This document shows, piece by piece, positions 10,116 to 19,204 of a stretch of DNA of 64,000 nt. The position numbers and the translations under genes are program-made. The DNA is taken from assembly GCA_947247005.1 (NCBI GenBank), contig OX365955.1:44681822-44745821 (forward strand), read 5' to 3'. Origin of the DNA: Spisula solida. Its lineage: Eukaryota > Mollusca > Bivalvia > Venerida > Mactridae. The notes under the pieces were generated by a model. It was not told the origin of the DNA. It ran no database searches and worked only from the letters and a program-made list of their open reading frames with translations. The stretch's first letter is position 1. Each line of letters starts with the position of its first letter.

Positions 10116-10719
10116 GAACCTAAAAGAACGGGAAAACCATACGTGCGTGCTATAAACAGTAACTATCAAATTACTAAAATCGCTTTTTAAATTGTTCATT
10201 GACATTGTGAAACATCATAATAAAGGACATTTCATATAACCACCGTATGCATATTCATAGCAACACTTGTTGTGTCTCTTAAATTCGCATTGTCATGTGT
10301 AGATTACGAAACATCAAGAATCAACATGTTCAAACGTTAATATTGTTTTAAATTGTTTCACTTTCGAAGTTGAATACAATATCTGAACGTATCAGCACAT
10401 TATTCATTGGTTAGTTCGCAGCATTCACAAAAGGTTCTTCATATAAAACCGATGTAAAAAGTAACGTACACATTGATCACTAACACTGAATCTCGGGGGG
10501 TTTCATATCAAACCAAACACGTATCCATTTGATTTCATCGTAACACTGAGTGAATTAGAATTACACATATAGGAGAAAAAGAATTGCTCATGATCGGAAG
10601 GATATCCTCTTCACCCACAATTACCTCAGGTCCACTTACTACACAATAAAAACCACTCTTGTCACTTAGGTGGTGCTGTCTGTGCGAGCGTCCTTCAGTA
10701 ATTCCGGGATCCGAGGTAT

Positions 10720-10767
10720 CTAATCCGCAGCCAATTCAGTCAAGTCATCAAATCCGTTATAATCATC
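10720..10767 (-). CDS. weak candidate: terminal exon
   Basis: On the minus strand a good 3' splice-site context, CTGTTTATTTCAG (10780-10768), is followed by 48 bases encoding DDYNGFDDLTELAAD and a stop. The acidic, low-complexity reading could be the C-terminus of a protein whose other exons lie further right on the minus strand. No partner exon was recognised, and acceptor-like sequences are common, so this is speculative. Confidence 0.15.
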   Translation of the reverse strand, partial: DDYNGFDDLTELAAD

Positions 10768-11119
10768 CTGAAATAAACAGATTGTATGAACAAACACATT
10801 CGTATAAACACCGCTAATAAAGGTCAATAACTCATTATCTACACGTATTATCAAAGCTTAACAGCCTATGTATTATACTCTTCAGCTCAAATATAAAATG
10901 ACAGACATACCTATTCATATCAAACACAAATGTTAATTGCTTGTTAAATTCATACATACATATACTGTACTGATGTGTGTATTGCTTACGGTCCGCAATA
11001 TTACCCAAACCAGACGTTAATCTAAATTCAAAATTTTATAGATGCACTGATACATATAAACATTTAATATGGCGCACTATTGTACCAAAAGTTAATAACA
11101 ACATTCCCAACTTATAAAC

Positions 11120-11640
11120 ATATTCGACGGTATTATATTATACCATGTCCACACATATTATCAAGGCTTGTCAGCCTAGACATACTATTCAATGTCTAGC
11201 GATTCTAAAGGCAGCCACGCCGATTCATATCGTCCATTACTTGTTAAAACAGTTCAAACGTAAACATATCAGATGTTAACATATACACATGAATCATTTA
11301 TACCATAACATATTGTCACGACTTGTCAACCTGAACTATACCATATCACACATATTATCAAGACTTGTCAACCTGAACTATACCATGTCACACATATTAT
11401 CAAGGCTTGTCAGCCTAGACATTCTACTCAATGTCTAGCAATTCTAAAGGCAGCCACGTCAATTCATAAACAAACAAACAAACAAACAAACAAACACACA
11501 TATCACCAAGACTTGTCAACCTGAACTATACCATGTCACACATATTATCAAGGCTTGTCAGCCTAGACATTCTACTCAATGTCTAGCAATTCTAAAGGCA
11601 GCCACGCCAATTCATAAACATGCTTATTTTCCATTACTGA
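11120..11640. repeat. three units with paired stem-loops
   Basis: Three related units whose hairpin cores lie at 11163-11199, 11402-11438 and 11550-11586. Each core reads AAGGCTTGTCAGCCTAGACA then a loop and ATGTCTAG. It forms two adjacent hairpins: AGGCT-TGTC-AGCCT and CTAGACAT-(8-base loop)-ATGTCTAG. The 8-base loop differs (ACTATTCA against TCTACTCA) while both stems are unchanged. Flanks such as CAATTCTAAAGGCAGCCACG are also shared. Partial units lie near 11320-11356 and 11715-11757. Confidence 0.88.
11468..11497. repeat. (CAAA)n microsatellite
   Basis: Seven or so CAAA units inserted between two stem-loop units of the surrounding family. Confidence 0.9.
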
Positions 11641-11934
11641 TTAAAACAATTAGTTTAAACGAAAACATATGTTAGAAGTTAGCATATTGCACCATAACAT
11701 GTTATAACTAATATCCCGACTTGTCAGCCGAACAATATATTCATTGTATAGCAACTAAGTACATGATTGTACGTAATAATATTGCTATCCTGGCTAAGTA
11801 TATTGATTTTAAAATAATTTCAACTGTAAATGTGCTATGTTTAAACACGTCATCGAAGTTTTGTCCGCTTAGAAATAATGCTCAAAAACAAGCAAAACAC
11901 GTGCAATACATAAAAATTGCTGATTACTATAGCA

Positions 11935-12135
11935 CAGTCAGGGTAATAATACAGTGACGCGGCGGTCGGGTCCACTATAACGGTGTAAAACCAATATAAA
12001 GGCTAAAACAGACAGCAATATTTTCATTGCTAAACTAACAAACTATATTCGCACTACCTATACTGGCAATACTTGTAATCTTATGTGTACACATAAACAG
12101 CTACGTCACTGTCACCAGATCCTAACTGGATTATA
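11935..12135. repeat. about 200-bp diverged direct repeat, copy 1
   Basis: Runs from CAGTCAGGGTAATAATACAG to CTAACTGGATTATA and aligns end to end with 13446-13651, with scattered substitutions and small indels. The region has no coding capacity. It belongs to the nested duplications of the 5.3-kb block. Confidence 0.9.
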
Positions 12136-12289
12136 GTTAAATTAACATGCCAAATTGAATTTAAATTTAGTAAACACCTTAACATAAGATCGAATTTATA
12201 CCGTGCCAAGTTCAAGTCAAATTTATAACAAATATTTTATAACTTATAAACAAATACGTAAACAAGCTTATCATTTCAGTGTCTACCGG

Positions 12290-12570
12290 TACACATATTA
12301 TCAAGGCCTGCAAGCCTAAACAAAATATTCCATGACAAGGAATTATGACATAAATGCCCATTTATATGCATTAAGCTTATGTATTTATGATTTTTATAAT
12401 ATGAACTACTAACATTTCGACGGTATATATACCATGTCCACACATATTATCAAGACTTGTCAGCCTAGACATACTATTCAATGTCTAGCAATTCTAAAGG
12501 CAGCCACGCCGTTTCATATCATGCATTACTTGGTTAAAACTTGAAACAGTTCAAACGTAACCATATCAAT
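12290..12570. repeat. partial and full stem-loop units
   Basis: A degenerate unit begins at 12290 (AAGGCCTGCAAGCCT keeps the first stem). A full unit follows with its core at 12452-12488. In the full unit the second hairpin, CTAGACAT/ATGTCTAG, is intact, while the first has one mismatch (AAGACTTGTCAGCCT). Downstream sequence GGCAGCCACGCC and TTCAAACGTAACCATATCA also matches the unit at 11120. Confidence 0.85.
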
Positions 12571-12924
12571 GCTATCACTTATAATCTACCAAAACAAAAT
12601 TGTTCCTCGCATCAGGTAATTCTTTTCTCAGAAAATTACTCAGTCAATGCTACCCGTCCAACAACCGTTACCCACTTCGATCCGATCATACCGATCATAC
12701 CGATTCTAACTTTCACCATTCGTAGGTGTGCCAATAGCCAATAACATTTTCTATAACTCTACCACCTTCAATTTCCAATATTTAATTCAAAGTTGGTATA
12801 TTACCAACAACGGTCCTTACTAATACAAGAACTCTTTATTTGCCAGTTTTCTAAATTTACCTTTGTGTCCTCCCTTCATCTAAACAAGACTACATTTGCA
12901 CATTAGTTCCCATAGCGTATAAAC

Positions 12925-13035
12925 AAAACCACTGTATGACTTATTGGGATACTATACATTTCAAAATTTATGACCCACCGCGAGCAAAAGCACCCATGAT
13001 TTCGATCACTGTATGACTTATTGAAACGTGAATCA
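12925..13035. repeat. fragments of a dispersed repeat (ACTGTATGACTTATTG family)
   Basis: CACTGTATGACTTATTG occurs twice here (near 12930 and 13009) with AAAAGCAC between. The same words recur in longer form at 18036-18205 and 21131-21232, so these are pieces of one interspersed family. Confidence 0.65.
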
Positions 13036-13445
13036 TTTCTACAAAGATCATGTACACCAACAATAGCTATCATTTCAACTGAGTTATCCATTAATTAACA
13101 CGAACAGTTAATCTAAGTGCTCTAGCATGGAGCATGTGCTATTAACAATTCTCATTGTAAATAAATGTATGCGGCACATTTGAATTTGCCAATCAGATAT
13201 AATATAGATATGAAAAACTCCAATACGTTCCACTGTTCTTTATCCCAGAATTAGAATTTAAAGCTACACAACCAGTATGGTTACATTTTCCAAGATTAAT
13301 AATGCATTAGTTCTGTGATATACATTTTGGATTTTCATAATATGCATACCTAATACATTGCAACTGAATTATACATCGTACTAGTATTCTGTCAGCATGT
13401 CCGTGACTGACATTCTAATACAGTATAAACAATATACATATAGTT

Positions 13446-13651
13446 CAGTCAGGGTAATAATACAGTGACGCAGCGGTCAGGTCCATTATTACGGTGTAAA
13501 ACCAATTATAAAGGCTTAAACAGACAGCCATAAAATTATATTCAATGCTAAACCAACACACTATATTCGCACTACCTATTCAGACCATGGTTCCAATCTT
13601 CTGTGTACACAAACGAATCCCTCACTGTCACCAGATTCTAACTGGATTATA
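13446..13651. repeat. about 200-bp diverged direct repeat, copy 2
   Basis: Counterpart of 11935-12135, about 1.5 kb downstream in the same orientation. Confidence 0.9.
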
Positions 13652-14518
13652 CAGTGGCATATCTTAGTAAATAATCAATTTTAGTTCGAAATCTTTTAAC
13701 AAATATATTATCTTTTCGTTTATCAAATCAATTGGGTAGAACATAAATAAGTATGACATTTATATTTTCCTACCCATCAGTGTTTACATACCAAAATCTA
13801 CTTTCCACGTGCAGCACCTGTTATAAAGTATCAAAAGCAGTATAAAACATTATGTCATATATTTTAGCCAACATTTCTGTATGTTCATGTACAAAGCTAG
13901 TAAATATTTCCATTTTAAACCCATACGGATAACAGAGATTATGATAGTATTCATATCTATACTTGGTCGCAACGTATCAAAAAAGATTTTAAATGCAAAC
14001 ATTTCTTACAATTAAGTAAAAAGCCAATCAATCTAGATGTGTAAAACTACCGAGACTTTAAACAGATTTCTTTGGACGAAATATTCGTGCGTAAATCAAT
14101 ACCACACCTATCAAAACAATAAAACACGTAAAATACTCATCTTCCATTCTGCAGTGCGTGTGTTTATTCATCTACATCGACTCGTTCTGCTTATGGAAAT
14201 CGTCCAACACGGCCATGCAAAACTCTCGCCATATTAAGTGGTTTCTTGTCCACGTCTCTTGGTAGGCATGCAATATCTGGCCCGAACGGGTTCTTCTGTA
14301 GAATTCTCCCCAACAGGATAAATGGAACGTTTGCACTGTCAGCACTCCATAGTCAAGTGCGTAGCTGTTCGTCAAACTGGCTGACTAAGACAGTCTCGAA
14401 TTTCAACTGAATCGTCCATAATGTTAATCGAAACACTATTTTTACTGAGTCCAATTGTTCTAACACTAAACATAACGTCTGCTGAATAACTGCGTTAGGT
14501 GTGGTCTCACTATCCACG

Positions 14519-14712
14519 AAAAATTATACGTCTTGTAAGCTCTAAGTGCCCAAAGCTGAATGACCACATACCTTCAATCACTGCGCACGACAACTCGTGC
14601 GCTATGGTTACCAACATAACAAGTCCTGATTCGTGCAATCAGAAGATCTTAACCACTCACAGGAAAGCATTTTCCGTCTTATGCGCTTCGCTTAACCGAC
14701 AGAAAATAAATT
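14519..14712. repeat. 194-bp direct repeat, copy 2
   Basis: Matches 9819-10012 except for one base. Here it is followed by about 38 unique bases and then the 56-bp boundary segment at 14751-14806, so its right-hand context differs from copy 1. Confidence 0.92.
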
Positions 14713-14872
14713 AGTCTCATATAGTCAAATCATGTTAAATTACTTTTCTCGACAGAAGCTGGAAACCAAATTGTTTCTGCTGTCGGAAGTGTTCGGTTTT
14801 TTAGGTAGTCACATAAGTAAAATCCTGTCGAAATTTACTTTCTCGCTGAGGCGAGCCAGGATAATGGGTGCA

Positions 14873-15108
14873 TATTAATTACACGTGCATTTTGTATTAA
14901 TAATTACACGTATTACCCGTGCATTTTGTATTAATAATTACACGTATTACCCGTGCATTTTGTATTAATAATTACACGTATTACCCGTGCATTTTGTATT
15001 AATAATTACACGTATTACCCGTGCATTTTGTATTAATAATTACACGTATTACCCGTGCATTTTGTATTAATAATTACACGCATTACACGTGCATTTAGTA
15101 TTTACAAA
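14873..15108. repeat. minisatellite, 34-bp unit
   Basis: About six head-to-tail copies of a 34-bp AT-rich unit containing CCGTGCATTTTGTATTAATA and AATTACACGTATTA. The first and last units are diverged. Confidence 0.96.
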
Positions 15109-15268
15109 CGTAATCTACATAATAGCTTGTGAAACTTTAACATGTAGAGTGTCTCTTTGTGGATACAAGTCATCGTTACAACTTACAACAAGGCAACCAT
15201 GGTGACAATGTCACGTAAAACGTAACATTATTATAGTGAATCAGACGACATCAAGTTGAAATGCCTGG

Positions 15269-15400
15269 TACGAGGGTTGACCCAGAATTACGCAGACTTT
15301 TGTCATAACTATTCATCGTACAAACAAATACTATTGTATGGAGTGACAAAAATATTTATTGCACATGTAAATAAAATTTCAAAGCCGCATCTCTGCCGGA
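15269..15400 (+). mobile_element. possible mariner-like 5' end (fragment)
   Basis: TACGAGGGTTGACCCAGAAT at 15269 resembles a mariner terminal repeat and shares TACGAGGGTTG with the inverted end near 230. No matching right end or transposase is present nearby. It could be a truncated copy or chance. Confidence 0.28.
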
Positions 15401-15548
15401 TCGCATTCTGCAGGTTCTGGGGATAGACAAGGACCATCTTTTCAATTGGTATTCAGAGCTTCCTGTGTGCATCATACGGGTATTTACGTACAAACTGCTG
15501 TATAATGTAATACAACATGTACATATATATCTTTTTTAATTGAAACAC

Positions 15549-15570
15549 TTGTTACTATATATAGTAACAA
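15549..15570. repeat. perfect 22-bp palindrome
   Basis: TTGTTACTATA followed by its exact reverse complement, with no loop. No flanking duplication was seen. Confidence 0.85.
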
Positions 15571-15718
15571 AAATGAGCCTACTTGCGGCTGATTATGGCC
15601 ATCTACCTCAGTGTATATCTACATAAGGAATATTTACGTTATTTGTTCTTCATAGATTTTATGAAATCGAACAATTGTATTAAATACTTTAATACACTTC
15701 AGAGACTGGCCTGAAGTT

Positions 15719-15796
15719 GATAATCCGCCCGGAATGAATAATCACCCTCGGGCTGAAGCCCTCGAAGTGATTATTTTATTTTCCGGGCGGATTATC
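15719..15796. mobile_element. foldback (hairpin) element, 78 bp
   Basis: The outer arms GATAATCCGCCCGGA (15719-15733) and TCCGGGCGGATTATC (15782-15796) are perfect. Inner arms AATAATCAC and GTGATTATT enclose a self-complementary tip, CCTCGGGCTGAAGCCCTCGA. It is GC-rich against an AT-rich background. It is non-coding, with the same layout as the other foldbacks in the window. Confidence 0.85.
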
Positions 15797-16360
15797 GCCT
15801 CCCTGCACGGCTGTGTCGTGTATTAACCTCTAAATAACGACGTACACGATGAATATGAATACTATGTGTCTGTATTTATAATTATTAATTCTTTAGGAAG
15901 AAATATTTCAGCTTGAAAATCCTATTATTGAATAGTATATCAAATGTTTACATAACTTAAGGTGTACAGACACCCTTTTATTAGAATTTCCGGTCGTTGC
16001 GTTTAACAAATATGTAGTGTACACATACGAAATGTATGTTTATTTTCCCTACCAGACCAATAATACGTAATGATTATTATAACAAATGAGGAAAAACACT
16101 TTACTGTAAATACGTAATTATATACAAACATACATTTATAATTGTGGATGTTGGGAAAGAGGAGCTTTCGTATCTATTGTGCTTCTGTCTGTTAGAGTAT
16201 TATCTAAGTCTTGAAGAAAAATAAATGAACGTTTTTACTCGCGTCGATTCTGAAAATGATAGTAAGCATATTATATATTTTGTAAAGACGTAAGCTAGGA
16301 AGACCCAGGATCAGGTACAAATATACTCCGAAGAGTACTCTACAATGAGGTGAAATAAAA
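15797..16360. other. no recognisable feature
   Basis: Nothing seen between the foldback and the next MITE. Confidence 0.5.
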
Positions 16361-16599
16361 CCTAGGTCCCACTGATCATGTTTTGCCTCGGCGATCAAGG
16401 TACTCCCAATTGAAACGAATGAGCTATCACGACACCGGGAACAGGTTCCTCGGGGTTCTAGGGGAAGCTTCGGGGGGGGGGGGGGGGGGGGGGAGTCATG
16501 AGACAGTTTGTGATATCGGAAGAAATTGTGATGAATCGGGTGGTATCGGAAGAAATCGGGAGAAAATCGCCGATGTGGAATTCCTCAGTGGGACCTAGG
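16361..16599. mobile_element. MITE with perfect 15-bp inverted ends and a 22-G tract
   Basis: CCTAGGTCCCACTGA at 16361-16375 is matched exactly in reverse complement at 16585-16599, bounding 239 bp. A run of 22 G lies at 16472-16493 in a purine-rich strand that also repeats TATCGGAAGAAAT twice. No target duplication is certain (TAAA-like bases lie on both sides). It is non-autonomous and has no coding capacity. Confidence 0.75.
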
Positions 16600-17359
16600 C
16601 TTAAAGTCTCGACAGCTAGAAGCAACTGCAAGTGGCAGATCACAATGGAGATCACTCCCCACAAAAGGCGTAATATAATTATATATACATTTTTAAAAAA
16701 TATGTTGGTGTCTTTTGGTGCATATATACGATGTATTTGTACTTTGCACGTGGTATATATGAGACGTGTTGTGTTCCTCATACCTCACTGTTCATAGACA
16801 TAACTTTGTGGATTAGCTTCCAATCTCTATATATTGCTAGATGTGTGTGGTCTGACTAAACTAATTAACAACTAATTCTAATAATCGGAATGATCATGTA
16901 ACTTCATTCAGACTGGCAAACTATTATACTGTGTAGTAAAACCTGTTTCTTCAGCAATCGGGGATTCATCTAATATCGATACGAGGCTAAACGCAGGTGG
17001 TTGATTAATACAGGTTGCATTCTATATAAAACAGCTGGTTTTTAAGTCAAGTCAAGTGAATTCTATTTTGAGTAGGTAAACAAACATAGTAAAAAAATCA
17101 TATTAAGTCAAACAGGGAAGGTAGCACTCAACTTAACCATACAAGTCTCAGTGCCCAACACACAACCGAACGAGTAAATGATCCGCCCAAGTCCCAGCTA
17201 CCGAAAAGCTGAATGAACTACATGTAGTTTCAGCAATAAAAAAGCTGAATGTCAAAGCTGAATGGCCCAGTTTCAACAGTAAAACGGCTGAAATACCTAG
17301 CTTAAGCTGTCTCGAGTCATAAAAAGTTGAAAATTAGCTAAAATGAGCTATTAAACCCG
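16600..17359. other. no gene; short dispersed-repeat fragment
   Basis: CAGGGAAGGTAGCACTCAAC near 17108 matches fragments at 31609 and 56951. Otherwise nothing is recognised. Confidence 0.5.
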
Positions 17360-17450
17360 ACTTAATAGTGTTGTTAGTGATGGCGCGGTGGTAGAGTGGA
17401 TTGGCTGTACAGTATGTCGTATTTGCCGTGTAAAACACCTCAGTCTTAGA
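17360..17450 (+). repeat. tRNA-like / SINE fragment
   Basis: GACTTAATAGTGTTG matches the start of the fragment at 4219. It is followed by GGCGCGGTGGTAGAGTGG, which resembles a tRNA D-arm and A-box. No B-box is recognisable. It is a decayed relative of the 4.2-kb pair. Confidence 0.35.
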
Positions 17451-18035
17451 GACAAGATAACTATGACCATATCACCATGCTCTGACGAATGCCTAGTGCT
17501 TATATTCGTAAAAACTAACAAAGTGTAATTTTAATACGATAACCAGTGGACATAAACCTTAATATTATAGATATCATAATCGATATGTGATGATATTGAT
17601 TAAAGGCGTAACTGATTAGATCAATAGAAATTATCGTCTGCTCTGAAATAGATTTCAATGATTACATAGCTCAGTTATTATACTTTTCATGAATTCATTT
17701 TCTCACAATATAATACTATGCACATTTTTGCTAATTTCACTTTTGAATTACTTGCAATCAAAGCTTGTTAAAATCTAGCTCACATTTTGACAGTGGGGGA
17801 GTTTGTTCAATGATTACATCAATGTGAATGTTGACAGGAATATTAAATGATTTACTATTTTATATCTATACTATCAATAGCTGCATTTTGGAAAGGAGAT
17901 TTTTTACGTGTGTTTGATTTTCGAACCATCTGTCAAACATTACATATAATACATACAAACTGTTATATACGTAGCGGTAGATATTTTTTTACCACTGATT
18001 GTAATAGTATTAAAGCCATGTATAAACCTAATCAC
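17451..18035. other. no recognisable feature
   Basis: AT-rich, no structure seen. Confidence 0.5.
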
Positions 18036-18205
18036 TGTATCATTTCTTGCGACGCTATATAAATCACTTACTATGACTTATTGCGAACAAAAGCACATGT
18101 AACTTCCGATTACTGTATGACTTATTGAGATACTATACAGTTCAACGTGTATGACTTCTTGTAATAACCGGATGTTGACTCGTTTATATACTGTGATTTA
18201 TACTC
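18036..18205. repeat. dispersed repeat, copy (ACTGTATGACTTATTG family)
   Basis: Contains ACTGTATGACTTATTGAGAT, AACGTGTATGACTTCTTG and TAACCGGATGTTGACTCG in the same order as 21131-21232. The words CTGTATGACTTATTG and TATGACTT recur inside, so the element is itself built of short diverged sub-repeats. Confidence 0.75.
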
Positions 18206-18221
18206 TTATATAAGCCGGCTC

Positions 18222-18282
18222 TATTGGCCTAGTGTTTTAAGTATCCGCCTTCGGTGTGAATGATCGAAGGTTCGAACGAGGA
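18222..18282 (+). repeat. tRNA-like sequence beside a MITE
   Basis: GGCCTAGTGTTTTAAG resembles an A-box region and GGTTCGAACGAGG a B-box, at tRNA-like spacing. Immediately past the MITE that follows, CCCGGGTTGAGAATCCGTGC (from 18535) again looks like a T-arm. This suggests the MITE may have landed in or next to a tRNA-derived repeat. Confidence 0.4.
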
Positions 18283-18536
18283 GGCCCCGATCTCCCGAAA
18301 TATCTCAATTCGAGCTAAATCTCATCTCAAATATTGCCATGTGTCTTTTAGATATTTTCCATAGGAAACTGGATTCAAAATGTGCATCACTAAACAGAAA
18401 ACCTTAGTCGTAGTTTATTACGGTAAAATTTAAAGCGCTTGAACTTCAGAACTTTCTCAAATTCTGACTCTTGATTCGAGCAAAATCTCAATTTGAGATG
18501 AGATTTCTACTTGAGATGCTTCGGGAGATCGGGGCC
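18283..18536. mobile_element. MITE family member, copy 1
   Basis: The perfect 17-bp ends GGCCCCGATCTCCCGAA (18283-18299) and its reverse complement (18520-18536) bound 254 bp. Further inside, CTCATCTCAAATATTG and CAATTTGAGATGAGATTTC continue the dyad. The body aligns along its length, in the opposite orientation, with 25982-26231. It is non-coding. Confidence 0.88.
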
Positions 18537-18603
18537 CGGGTTGAGAATCCGTGCTGATAATATAAATAGGAGAGTTATCAGCTAGTTAAATCAATGCTTA
18601 TCA

Positions 18604-18687
18604 TCATTCTGATCACCTCGGCCTTTATGCATTGACTATAGACTATTTACCGGAGAAAAACGGTAATGACCGAGCTTTCACGATTGT
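18604..18687. repeat. small hairpin repeat, copy 1 of 3
   Basis: CATTCTGATCACCTCGGCCT ... ACCGGAGAAAAACGG ... GACCGAGCTTTCACGATTG. The CTCGG and CCGAG segments pair. The same conserved left and right blocks, with a variable middle, recur at 42442-42509 and 53533-53613. The length is about 68-84 bp. Confidence 0.82.
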
Positions 18688-18774
18688 GGTAACCATGTGC
18701 TTTCCTGCCTTAATTACAAACTTTTGCAGTTTAAAAAACTCTGTTTTAGTTTATTTGATTTTATTTATCCTCGC

Positions 18775-19083
18775 CATCGGAAATCAATATGGGCGAGGCC
18801 CCCAGAAGAGATTAGTCAGTTTAGCTTTTGGGGAATAGTGCATGATACAGAATATGCACCAGTTTCAGAATCATCGCTGGTTCTTTTGCGGGCCGATGTA
18901 AAGCATCATACACAGGACCTCCCTTAACGTCTCTTCCGAAAGACTGTTAGTAATTTTAGTTATGGTGGGTGGGCAACACTGAAAAGCATTTCTATTCTTG
19001 TCTGTCTGGATGAGGAATCGAACCCACAACCTTCTGATCGATCAGTAGTCAGTAGCTCTGACCACTAGACCACTTGTCCACCC
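18775..19083 (-). mobile_element. MetaSINE-like retroposon
   Basis: On the minus strand a tRNA-like head has A-box GTGGTCTAGTGG (19062-19073) and B-box GGTTCGATTCC (19014-19024). It is followed by a body with GACGTTAAGGGAGGTCCTGT, GCCCGCAAAAGAACC and further matches, as I remember them, to the conserved central domain of MetaSINE-type elements of invertebrates. The 3' part ends near CGATGGCGAGG. SINEs have no protein; they are transcribed from the internal promoter and moved by a partner LINE. The copy is diverged and probably old. Confidence 0.7.
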
Positions 19084-19195
19084 TCTAAAAAACTCTGGAA
19101 CTCGAGCCCTCTTATCATCGACGCTGCGGCTCTATTGTAACTATTACCAGCATATCTGTTATTTAAAAGCGTGGGCTGTAATAGAACACAAATGG

Positions 19196-19204
19196 TTTAC
19201 TTAT
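19196..19204. repeat. 9-bp target duplication, left
   Basis: TTTACTTAT immediately outside the left end of the foldback transposon, repeated exactly at 23351-23359. Confidence 0.92.

Larger units (their letters stand above)
9501..14806. repeat. 5.3-kb G-poor block of nested duplications
   Basis: The block is bounded by two diverged direct copies of a 56-bp segment starting GACAGACGCTGGAAACCAAG (9501-9556) and GACAGAAGCTGGAAACCAAA (14751-14806). Inside lie an identical 104-bp pair, a 194-bp pair with one mismatch, a diverged pair of about 200 bp, and a family of stem-loop units, all listed separately. The plus strand is visibly poor in G throughout. The order (X A B C A ... C X) fits two tandem, differently deleted copies of one long unit. 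No transposase, reverse transcriptase or integrase frame is visible. It may be a large non-autonomous element or a locally amplified region. Confidence 0.6.

Noticed and set aside
14172..14375. 67-codon minus-strand frame in the repetitive block
   Set aside because: Starts at TTG and has no recognisable family; kept out of the feature list.
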